Shown here: positions 1 to 6,363 of the stretch, piece by piece
How the letters are laid out: every line of letters starts with the position of its first letter
Numbering within the stretch: position 1 is the first letter of the stretch
Source: Pontibacterium sp049603715
GTDB lineage: Bacteria > Pseudomonadota > Gammaproteobacteria > Pseudomonadales > Balneatricaceae
Direction of reading: 5' to 3'
Length of the DNA stretch: 42,106 nucleotides
Assembly (NCBI GenBank): GCA_049603715.1
Contig: JBMYSW010000029.1
Span: forward strand, 1-42,106
Notes under the pieces: model-generated
What the model was told of the DNA's origin: nothing
What the model saw: only the letters and a program-made list of their open reading frames with translations
Databases searched by the model: none
Translations under genes and position numbers: made by a program

Positions 1-9
1 GTTTGGTTT

Positions 10-33
10 CACCCTAAGCATAGCTTAGGGGTG
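10..33. other. Strong inverted repeat downstream of ilvH
   Basis: CACCCTAAGC (10-19) pairs with GCTTAGGGGTG (23-33) around the 3-base loop ATA, with one bulged G at 31. It lies 64 bases past the ilvH stop on the minus strand. No run of T follows on either strand, so it is not a standard intrinsic terminator. In related genomes ilvC often follows ilvH, so this may be an intergenic processing or stability hairpin before a gene outside the window; that is inference. Confidence 0.4.
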
Positions 34-96
34 AGGCGGACCATCTCATTAAGCCGCTACCCCTCGGCAACGGCTCTTTGATCAGCGAAAAGTAAC

Positions 97-594
97 TTAG
101 CTACTAAGTACCTTTTCACCACGTGCAATACCAGAAACACCCGAACGCACCACCTCAAGAATACTTTGAGAAGGCGAGATAGACTCAATAAAAGCGTTCA
201 GTTTGCTGCTAGAACCGATCAACTGCACAGTAAAGGTACCTGCGGTAACGTCGATGATTTGACCACGGAAGATATCAGCTACACGCTTAATCTCAGCACG
301 CGCTGTGCTGTTATTTGCTTTTAGCTTAATCATCATCAGCTCGCGCTCAATGTGCTCGCCGTCAGTCAAGTCAACAACCTTTACTACGTCGATTAGCTTG
401 TTGAGCTGCTTGGTGATCTGCTCTACCACATGCTCGTTACCCAATGTCGTTACCGTAAGGCGAGACAAGGTTGAGTCATCAGTAGGCGCAACCGTAAGGC
501 TGTCGATGTTGAAGTTACGCTGCGCAAACAAACCAACCACACGAGACAAAGCGCCTGGCTCATTTTCCAAAAGTACTGAAATAATATGTCTCAT
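97..594 (-). CDS. ilvH: Acetolactate synthase small (regulatory) subunit
   Basis: This is the regulatory subunit of acetohydroxyacid synthase III type. It binds the large subunit and confers valine feedback inhibition in isoleucine/valine/leucine synthesis in the cytoplasm. The N-terminal ACT domain is plain (MRHIISVLLENEPGALSRVVG, then the RNFNIDSLTVAPT stretch), followed by the C-terminal ALS_ss_C region with IDVTAGTFTVQLIG. I start at the ATG at 594 because MRHIISVLLENEPG matches the family N terminus. This gives 165 residues, close to E. coli IlvH (163), and places the start 2 bases after the ilvI stop, so translation is probably coupled. The longer frame upstream runs into ilvI and is not needed. 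Confidence 0.96.
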   Translation of the reverse strand: MRHIISVLLENEPGALSRVVGLFAQRNFNIDSLTVAPTDDSTLSRLTVTTLGNEHVVEQITKQLNKLIDVVKVVDLTDGEHIERELMMIKLKANNSTARAEIKRVADIFRGQIIDVTAGTFTVQLIGSSSKLNAFIESISPSQSILEVVRSGVSGIARGEKVLSS

Positions 595-596
595 GC

Positions 597-2318
597 TTAG
601 GTTCTCTCTGTTTTGCTTAGCCACATATCACGCATAGAACCACGTGGTACCTGCATTGGGTAAACGTGTTCGTATGGATCAACGGCAATATCCATAAATA
701 CCAAACGGTCTTTTAGGGAGAAAGCTTCTTGCATAGCGGCTTCTAGGTCAGCTGCTTTTTCTACACGCATACCAATATGGCCGTAAGACTCTGCCAACTT
801 AATAAAGTCAGGCAAAGACTGCATGTAAGACTGCGAGTGACGAGACTCATAGTTCATATCTTGCCACTGACGAACCATGCCCAAAGACTGGTTGTTCAAG
901 CACAAGATTTTTACTGGCAAGTCGTATTGGCTACAAGTCGACAGCTCTTGAATATTCATTTGAATAGAGCCTTCGCCTGTTACACACGCAACGTCTGCAT
1001 CTGGGAAGTTCAACTTAATACCCATGGCTGCTGGCAAACCAAAGCCCATGGTGCCCAAGCCGCCTGAGTTGATCCAACGGTTTGGCTTATTGAACTTGTA
1101 GTATTGCGCCGCAAACATTTGGTGCTGACCTACGTCAGAACATACGAATGCATCGCCACGAGTTACCTTATCTAGGGTCTCGATTACGAATTGAGGCTTC
1201 ATCTTGTCAGAGTCGGCTGTTTCGTAACGGCCACCGTGACGACCGCGCCATTCGTCAATTTGCTTCCACCAAGCTTCCAGCGCTTCGGTGTTCTTAGGTT
1301 GACCCATGGTGCGAACAAGGTTGTTCATTTCGGTCAACACAGCTTTTGCTGGGCCTACGATTGGTACGTGTGCAGAGATCGTTTTAGAGATTGACGCAGG
1401 GTCAATGTCTACGTGAATGATCTTAGCGTTTGGACAGAATTTCTCGGTCGCATTGGTTACACGGTCATCAAAACGCGCGCCGATGTTAAGTACAACATCT
1501 GCGTGGTGCATAACCATGTTTGCTTCGTAGCTACCGTGCATGCCTAACATGCCAATAAATTGACGATCACGCGCTGGGTAAGCCCCCAAGCCCATCAACG
1601 TATTTGTACATGGCAAGTTAAGTGATTGAACAAGTTCGATCAGCTCTTCGGCTGCATGACCAATAACAACACCACCACCGGCAAGCACAACTGGGCGCTT
1701 CGCCGCCATAACCATTTCCATCGCTTTGCGAATTTGACCTGAATGGCCACGGTTAACAGGGTTGTAAGAGCGCATTTTGATCGACTTTGGATATTCGTAT
1801 TCAAAGCGGTCTGTTGGCGTTGTCATGTCTTTAGGAATATCTACCACAACTGGACCTGGACGGCCGCTTTCAGCGATATGGAACGCTTTTTTGATAATGG
1901 TAGGAATATCTTCTGGACGCTGTACGCTGAAGTTATGCTTAACCACCGGACGAGAAATACCCATCATATCGGTTTCTTGGAAAGCATCTTCACCAATGAG
2001 GTAGCTCATTACCTGACCGGTAATAACCACCATCGGAATTGAGTCCATGTATGCCGTTGCGATACCGGTCACGGCATTTGTCGCACCTGGGCCCGACGTT
2101 ACCAATGCCACGCCCGCTTTACCGGTTGCGCGCGCATAGGCGTCAGCCATATGAGTTGCAGCTTGCTCGTGACGGACGAGTACGTGCTCAACTTCATCTT
2201 GCTGGAAAATTGCGTCGTAAATGTGCAGCAATGAGCCGCCAGGATAGCCGTAGATATGTTTTACGCCTTCGTCACGAAGCGCGCGAACAACCATTTGTGC
2301 GCCTGAAAGTAGTTCCAC
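597..2318 (-). CDS. ilvI: Acetolactate synthase large (catalytic) subunit
   Basis: This thiamine-diphosphate enzyme condenses pyruvate with pyruvate or 2-ketobutyrate in the first common step of branched-chain amino acid synthesis. The N-terminal Pyr domain holds the catalytic Glu in VLVRHEQAATHMADAYARA. A central TPP_enzyme_M domain follows (RFDDRVT), then the C-terminal ThDP domain with VTGEGSIQMN and downstream LNNQSLGMVRQWQ. The usual GDG metal-binding motif reads GEG here. I choose the GTG at 2318, giving 573 residues: it aligns with the E. coli IlvI start, and GAGGG lies 8 bases upstream. The in-frame GTG at 2327 would sit directly on that ribosome site. It forms an operon with ilvH, 2 bases apart. 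Confidence 0.95.
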   Translation of the reverse strand: MELLSGAQMVVRALRDEGVKHIYGYPGGSLLHIYDAIFQQDEVEHVLVRHEQAATHMADAYARATGKAGVALVTSGPGATNAVTGIATAYMDSIPMVVITGQVMSYLIGEDAFQETDMMGISRPVVKHNFSVQRPEDIPTIIKKAFHIAESGRPGPVVVDIPKDMTTPTDRFEYEYPKSIKMRSYNPVNRGHSGQIRKAMEMVMAAKRPVVLAGGGVVIGHAAEELIELVQSLNLPCTNTLMGLGAYPARDRQFIGMLGMHGSYEANMVMHHADVVLNIGARFDDRVTNATEKFCPNAKIIHVDIDPASISKTISAHVPIVGPAKAVLTEMNNLVRTMGQPKNTEALEAWWKQIDEWRGRHGGRYETADSDKMKPQFVIETLDKVTRGDAFVCSDVGQHQMFAAQYYKFNKPNRWINSGGLGTMGFGLPAAMGIKLNFPDADVACVTGEGSIQMNIQELSTCSQYDLPVKILCLNNQSLGMVRQWQDMNYESRHSQSYMQSLPDFIKLAESYGHIGMRVEKAADLEAAMQEAFSLKDRLVFMDIAVDPYEHVYPMQVPRGSMRDMWLSKTERT

Positions 2319-2337
2319 TGTTTTCACCCTCTAACTG

Positions 2338-2356
2338 ATCCAGTCATCTGCTGGAT
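2338..2356 (-). promoter_or_regulatory. Hairpin just upstream of the ilvI ribosome-binding site
   Basis: On the minus strand ATCCAG (2356-2351) pairs with CTGGAT (2343-2338) around a 7-base loop. The stem ends about 6 bases before the AGAGGG ribosome site of ilvI at 2332-2327. A hairpin here could affect translation initiation; the structure is seen, the role is inferred. Confidence 0.4.
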
Positions 2357-2459
2357 ACCGACAGTTTTGTTTCTGCAACGAGGAACGATGCCTGCATAAA
2401 CTTTACGGTTAATAAAGCATGCTGAGACTGCCAGAATCTTGATTTAATAAAACGAGACA

Positions 2460-2568
2460 CGAGCGGCTGACGTTCGAGGCTTACCGGCGCTGAGGATCGC
2501 TCAGACGGAAGACCTGCGGCTCGCTAAAACCCCTTGGTTTTAACGGAACCGGAGCGTTCGGGGTTACC
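2460..2568 (-). promoter_or_regulatory. Structured 5' leader of ilvI, candidate ilvB-OMG RNA motif
   Basis: Read in the ilvI direction, three paired elements follow closely. The first is a 6-bp stem with one bulge (2568-2562 with 2550-2545). The second is a perfect 7-bp stem TAAAACC/GGTTTTA with loop AAGG on the RNA strand (2542-2536 with 2531-2525). The third is an outer helix CGAGC/GCTCG (2523-2519 with 2464-2460) that encloses a 5-bp hairpin CTGAG/CTCAG (2504-2500 with 2494-2490). The element ends about 140 bases before the ilvI start. A cis-regulatory motif named ilvB-OMG has been described upstream of acetolactate synthase genes in Other Marine Gammaproteobacteria. I cannot check this sequence against its consensus, so the identity is inference from position and structure. 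Confidence 0.5.
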
Positions 2569-2721
2569 TACTTGCCACAGATCTCGAAGATATAGGTGGC
2601 GGATTCTCTCATCTTGCTACTGTATATTCAAGGCACAAACCATCATCCACATGAATATTCTCTATTGTGGTTGCCAAAAGGTCTAAAGGGGTGGAGATTT
2701 CGTATGAGTTAAGTGGTGATT

Positions 2722-2750
2722 TTGACAGAGGTCATTTATAGTGAAATAAC
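2722..2750 (+). promoter_or_regulatory. Possible sigma-70 promoter for the 88-residue orphan gene
   Basis: A perfect TTGACA at 2722-2727 is followed after 17 bases by AATAAC at 2745-2750, which matches 4 of 6 positions of the -10 consensus. Transcription would start near 2757, about 40 bases before the ATG at 2796. The -10 overlaps the left arm of the hairpin at 2741-2771. Confidence 0.4.
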
Positions 2751-2781
2751 GGCTCTTAGCCGTCTATTCACGTATTTTTTT
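2741..2781 (+). terminator. Terminator-like hairpin in front of the 88-residue orphan gene
   Basis: ACGGCT (2749-2754) pairs with AGCCGT (2758-2763) around CTT. The stem continues outward with TA/TA and GTGAA (2741-2745) with TTCAC (2767-2771), with single bulges on each arm. GTATTTTTTTATT follows directly, so on the plus strand it has the shape of an intrinsic terminator. It ends about 14 bases before the next start codon and could attenuate read-through into that gene. Confidence 0.5.
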
Positions 2782-2795
2782 ATTAAGGAGCCAGC

Positions 2796-3062
2796 ATGGG
2801 TAGTTCTAAAGAGCTTCAGCAAGAGCGTATTATCAACGAGTTATTGCTGTTCATCCGTCGCGTGTTAGCCGAACCAGAAATTAGCGCGCAAGCCATGGAC
2901 ATTGCACGCAAGTACTACAAAGAAGATAACGCACATTACTTAATTGCAGAAGAGCTGGGCGCAACCACGAATGTCCGTTTTCCGGTCGAGCACAGTGCCG
3001 CAGACACCTTGTTTTTAAAGCTATTAATTGATGTCGTTAAAGACGAAAAAGCACTTTACTAA
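2796..3062 (+). CDS. Small protein of unknown function, 88 residues
   Basis: I do not recognise a family. The ATG has a good ribosome site, AAGGAG at 2785-2790. The protein looks soluble and mostly helical: no signal peptide, membrane segment or cysteine cluster is visible. An acidic-basic helical N-terminal half (residues 5-50) precedes a short linker with VRFPVEHSAADT and a hydrophobic, charged C-terminal helix. It stands alone, divergent from ilvI and convergent with the GGDEF-EAL gene, whose stop is only about 18 bases away with no terminator between them, so the two transcripts probably overlap. Composition and codon use look like those of the neighbours, which argues for a real gene. 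Confidence 0.75.
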   Translation: MGSSKELQQERIINELLLFIRRVLAEPEISAQAMDIARKYYKEDNAHYLIAEELGATTNVRFPVEHSAADTLFLKLLIDVVKDEKALY

Positions 3063-3080
3063 CCGCCTTTAAAGCGAGTA

Positions 3081-4994
3081 TCACTCCACATCAAACTGAA
3101 GCTTGCCAGACGTTAACTGGTCAAATAACTCAGTTTCTAGCATTGGCTTTGCAAATAAGTCGCCTTGGAAATAATCACACCCTTGGGCAGCCAAGAGATT
3201 AACCAAGGCGTCGTCTTCAGCCCCTTCACACACCACGCGTAGGCCATAGCTTTTGGCCAAGCTCAGTACCGATGTAAGCACTTCTCGTTGATCAACAGAG
3301 GCATGATTCGCCAGCCATAAGCGATCTAGCTTGATCACATCCATTGGCAGCTGATCGAGATAAGACAACGACGACAACCCCGTACCAAAATCATCCAGCA
3401 CTAGGCCGACACCTAATTCGCGTAATGCCACCAAGGGTTCCTCATCTCCCACATCTGACATGGCCGTACGCTCGGTGATTTCGAGCATAATGCCCGAGGG
3501 CTTCACCCCTACCAAGGAAGCAACTTTTTCAACCACGCCCGCTAAGTTCTGCTGATACATCGCAGGCGATACATTCACACTCACCTTAAACGCCACGTCT
3601 AACTGGCGCTGGAACTGCTTGAGTGTGTCACACGCTCGGGTGAGTACCCATTCGCCAAGCTGAGCACCCAAGCCATGGGTTTCAGCCACATCAATAATCT
3701 CTTGTGGCGCAATAGCACCCAAAGTGGGGTGCTGCCAGCGCAGCAACGCCTCTACAGCATAAACTTCGTTGGAGTTCGCCCGTAAAAGCGGCTGATAACA
3801 CACATACAGCTCTTCAGCGTTTAATGACCCCGTTAGCAGCTTACGCAAGTCACCTTCGAGCTGACGAACACGGGCCATTTCACGCTGCAGCCCTTCGTCG
3901 CATAAAGCCACTTTTTGCGCACCTTGCTGCTTGGCGTGATACATGGCCATATCGGCATCAAAGAGCAGCTCCTCAGCGCCCGTTTCACCAAAGGTCTTAC
4001 GACCCACGCCAACACTGGCATCAATATGCCAGGAGCCATCTTTTAACGTCACTGGGCGACATATCGCCTCCACCAATGCTTGACCGTATGCCAGTGCCTC
4101 CTCATCACTTAAGGGGCGACGTAACAATACAGCAAACTCATCCCCGCCCAGTCGCGCGGCAAAGTCATCGGTATTAAGCGTGGCATTGATGCGTTTCGCG
4201 GTGTGCTGCAGCACCTCATCTCCGGCTCGGTGCCCTAGCTGATCATTAATTTGTTTAAAGCCATTAAGGTCGATCAAGAGTACCGTAAGCTGGTTGCCTC
4301 GCGTGGCTTTTTGGGCAGCTGCCTCTAATACCTGATTAAAGTACCCGCGGTTCGGTAAGCCCGTTAAACCGTCGTGATTCGCATAGTGACGACTGTCTTT
4401 GACCTCTCGAAACAAGAGCGCAATCAACACAAAGCCACTCACAAGTAAACCAGCAAAGTAGAGTATAAGTTGGTTAAATATATTGTTGACTAACGATGCT
4501 CGATAATCGGTACTACGGGAGGAGAAGTATTCTGCAGCCAACAAGCCAAGCGGCTCTTCAAAGGCCAAAAAGCGCTCTTGGATTTGGCGGACTTCGAGAC
4601 TATCGCCCAACGGCAGCTGTACTAGTTCAGGCTCAGTAAGCTCTAATGCCCACTTCATTTCATCGAGAAGCTCGCGTACCCCCACCATTTGCCGAGGCAA
4701 ACGAGTTTCGTCCGAAACCATCGAAAGATCGACACGACTCCAAAAAATATCAAAGGCTAAAACTAGGTCTTCATAACTGGCTGCACCATGACGATACAGC
4801 GAGATCATACGAGTAAAGTCGCTATACTCTAACTCTATTTTATTGAGCGCCCACATAGTGGCCGGAAAGCTAACCACCACGCGCTTGGTGGCCTCACGCT
4901 GTTCCATAAACAGCGCGCCACCAAAAACTAAAAAGAGCACAATTGCACAGCCAAAAGCAGTAACTTTTGTTTGCGCCGCCTTTACTCGAACCAC
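3081..4994 (-). CDS. Membrane-bound GGDEF-EAL c-di-GMP enzyme, DcpA-like
   Basis: This is a predicted dual c-di-GMP cyclase/phosphodiesterase. A first membrane segment (about residues 11-29) precedes a periplasmic helical sensor region (about 30-172) containing FDIFWSR at 81-87, and a second segment spans about 173-196. The GGDEF domain has an intact GGDEF at 283-287. The product-inhibition RxxD site is not conserved, because the Arg position is Asn274. The EAL domain keeps EALLRW (Glu415), EITE, DDFGTG (534-539), KLD (555-557), an EGAE Glu at 590 and QGDLF, so both activities look possible. The start is GTG, with AAGGG just upstream, 10 bases after the stop of the upstream periplasmic-protein gene. 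That pairing resembles Agrobacterium PruR-DcpA. Ligand and net direction of activity cannot be read from sequence. Confidence 0.9.
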   Translation of the reverse strand: MVRVKAAQTKVTAFGCAIVLFLVFGGALFMEQREATKRVVVSFPATMWALNKIELEYSDFTRMISLYRHGAASYEDLVLAFDIFWSRVDLSMVSDETRLPRQMVGVRELLDEMKWALELTEPELVQLPLGDSLEVRQIQERFLAFEEPLGLLAAEYFSSRSTDYRASLVNNIFNQLILYFAGLLVSGFVLIALLFREVKDSRHYANHDGLTGLPNRGYFNQVLEAAAQKATRGNQLTVLLIDLNGFKQINDQLGHRAGDEVLQHTAKRINATLNTDDFAARLGGDEFAVLLRRPLSDEEALAYGQALVEAICRPVTLKDGSWHIDASVGVGRKTFGETGAEELLFDADMAMYHAKQQGAQKVALCDEGLQREMARVRQLEGDLRKLLTGSLNAEELYVCYQPLLRANSNEVYAVEALLRWQHPTLGAIAPQEIIDVAETHGLGAQLGEWVLTRACDTLKQFQRQLDVAFKVSVNVSPAMYQQNLAGVVEKVASLVGVKPSGIMLEITERTAMSDVGDEEPLVALRELGVGLVLDDFGTGLSSLSYLDQLPMDVIKLDRLWLANHASVDQREVLTSVLSLAKSYGLRVVCEGAEDDALVNLLAAQGCDYFQGDLFAKPMLETELFDQLTSGKLQFDVE

Positions 4995-5004
4995 GTACCC
5001 TTAC

Positions 5005-5511
5005 CTATCGCGCTTCTATGGACTTTAACTGCCAGACCATTTGTAAATAGTTATCTTGAATCTGTTCGTCGGGCATATCATCCAGTGGCAACAACACCCA
5101 AACAGGCCCTTTATTGCGGACAGGCATAGGCTGACCGTCTTGCTGGATCACGAGTACTGCTAAGTTGGTAAAGTGAGGCGTGAGCTCTGCGGTGTAACGG
5201 TTTAAGGCTGTCATCAATAAGTCCTTTTGGCCCAGCATACCCGCGTCTTCTAACACATCGGTTAATTTCGGGCCTTGGTACTGGTTTGGCCCCGCTGTCC
5301 AAGGTGTATTGGTAGTAAACACCTGTTGCTCAAACGCCAATAAATCATCGTAGCTGTAGTGCTTTTGCACTCGCTCACCTTGCGAGGTGTGAATCAGAGT
5401 TAAAATAGCCTTATCTGCAGCGACAACAGGGGTCGACATAAAACCCAATAGCGCAAATACAACACACACCCAAGCAGGTAGGCGCATAGACCTCATTTCT
5501 AACTTCTTCAC
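5005..5511 (-). CDS. Periplasmic molybdopterin-binding-fold protein, PruR-like
   Basis: The protein has 168 residues, with a signal peptide over about the first 31 (hydrophobic core followed by TPVVAA). The mature part has the oxidoreductase molybdopterin-binding (SUOX-like) fold signature: FTTNTPWT at 65-72, a Gly-Pro-x-Leu segment near 80, then RNKGPVWVLLPLDD at 132-145. The cysteine that ligates molybdenum in true sulfite-oxidase-type enzymes is not present, so catalysis is unlikely and ligand binding is more plausible. The GTG at 5511 is chosen because GAGGT lies 7-8 bases upstream. It is the first gene of a two-gene unit with the GGDEF-EAL sensor. In Agrobacterium, PruR is a periplasmic pterin-binding partner that controls DcpA; the same job here is inference. 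Confidence 0.8.
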   Translation of the reverse strand: MKKLEMRSMRLPAWVCVVFALLGFMSTPVVAADKAILTLIHTSQGERVQKHYSYDDLLAFEQQVFTTNTPWTAGPNQYQGPKLTDVLEDAGMLGQKDLLMTALNRYTAELTPHFTNLAVLVIQQDGQPMPVRNKGPVWVLLPLDDMPDEQIQDNYLQMVWQLKSIEAR

Positions 5512-5602
5512 GATTTTACCTCATAGATATAGCTTTGCTTCGCTTCGTATCTTAGGACATTCATCGCCATTTCGCACCCACAGCTCGACATTTCTCAGGC
5601 AT

Positions 5603-5637
5603 AAAAAAACCTCTGCAAGGCTAACCTAGCAGAGGTT
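5603..5637 (-). terminator. Intrinsic terminator of fldB
   Basis: AACCTCTGC at 5608-5616 pairs with GCAGAGGTT at 5629-5637. A small inner AGG/CCT stem can form in the loop. Read on the minus strand the hairpin is followed by a run of T (complement of 5603-5609). It lies just after the fldB stop codon. Confidence 0.88.
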
Positions 5638-5664
5638 CTATAGTGAGCTAAACTGAGCCGCAAC

Positions 5665-6177
5665 TTATACTGCAAACTCCGTTGCAATTTGCTTACACCA
5701 TTTTTCTAGACGCTCATCCGTCATTTCGCGCTGTGTATCTTCATCTAGCGCCAAACCAACAAAGTGCTTACCGTCTTCGGTGAGAGCTTTGGACTCGTCA
5801 AACTCATAGGAGTCGTCTTTTGGCCAATGACCCGTCACGGTCGCACCTTTCGCGACAATTTTGTCGTGCAACATACCCATGGCATCAACAAACCACTCAG
5901 AGTAGCCGAGTTGATCGCCCAAACCGATAAAGGCCACTAGTTTGTCGTCAAACTCGTAGTGGTCAATCGCATCCCAAATTTCTAGCCAGTCTTCCTGAAC
6001 TTCACCGTAGTCCCATGTTGGAATCGCAAAAATAATTTGGTCGTAAACATCCACGATGTCTAGGCCCACGTCTTTTACATCAAACAATTCCACTTCGTGC
6101 TCGGGCAATAGCACTTTTACTTTTTCGGCCACATCCGAGGTATTACCTGTGGTTGAGCCATAGATTACTGCGATCAT
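5665..6177 (-). CDS. fldB: Flavodoxin FldB
   Basis: This long-chain flavodoxin is a cytoplasmic FMN electron carrier. The FMN phosphate loop GSTTGNT lies near the N terminus, and the isoalloxazine-binding loops contain IPTWDYGEVQEDW and GLGDQLGYSEWFVDAMGML. The C-terminal region FVGLALDEDTQREMTDERLEKWCKQI resembles E. coli FldB far more than FldA. I start at the ATG at 6177, giving 170 residues: it has AAAGGA upstream and begins MIAVIYGSTTGNT, whereas a longer frame to 6207 has no support. It is a single-gene unit with its own terminator and a Fur box in its promoter, which fits flavodoxin replacing ferredoxin during iron shortage. Confidence 0.93.
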   Translation of the reverse strand: MIAVIYGSTTGNTSDVAEKVKVLLPEHEVELFDVKDVGLDIVDVYDQIIFAIPTWDYGEVQEDWLEIWDAIDHYEFDDKLVAFIGLGDQLGYSEWFVDAMGMLHDKIVAKGATVTGHWPKDDSYEFDESKALTEDGKHFVGLALDEDTQREMTDERLEKWCKQIATEFAV

Positions 6178-6246
6178 TTCGAGGTCCTTTAATGCCCTTA
6201 AAGGCACTTAAGGTGAAGCCTTTATTGGGCGTAAACATATAAAAAC

Positions 6247-6278
6247 GATAATGATAATGAATATCATTTACATATCAA
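6247..6278 (-). promoter_or_regulatory. fldB promoter with overlapping Fur box
   Basis: On the plus strand GATAATGATAATGAATATC at 6247-6265 matches the classical 19-base Fur consensus at 17 positions. On the minus strand a promoter TTGATA (6278-6273), 16-base spacer, TATCAT (6256-6251) overlaps it, so bound Fur would cover the -10 and spacer. It lies 70-100 bases upstream of the fldB ATG. Iron repression of fldB is therefore strongly suggested. Confidence 0.85.
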
Positions 6279-6303
6279 GTCTTTTCTTCCCTCACCTGCC
6301 GTG

Positions 6304-6333
6304 ACAAAAAAGGCAAAGCGGTCGCTTTGCCTT
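6304..6333 (-). terminator. Intrinsic terminator of clpB
   Basis: AAGGCAAAGCG (6310-6320) pairs with CGCTTTGCCTT (6323-6333). On the minus strand the stem is followed by TTTTTTG. It lies about 30 bases after the clpB stop codon. Confidence 0.9.
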
Positions 6334-6363
6334 ATCTGAACTCGCTACCCGCATTACAGGTAA

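Noticed and set aside
2344..2397. Possible 17-residue leader peptide upstream of ilvI (minus strand)
   Set aside because: It has only scattered Leu and Val codons, no run of branched-chain codons and no good ribosome site, so attenuation by a leader peptide is not supported.
3824..4177. Open frame opposite the GGDEF-EAL gene
   Set aside because: His/Arg/Pro-rich product typical of antisense reading; the minus strand encodes clear catalytic motifs.
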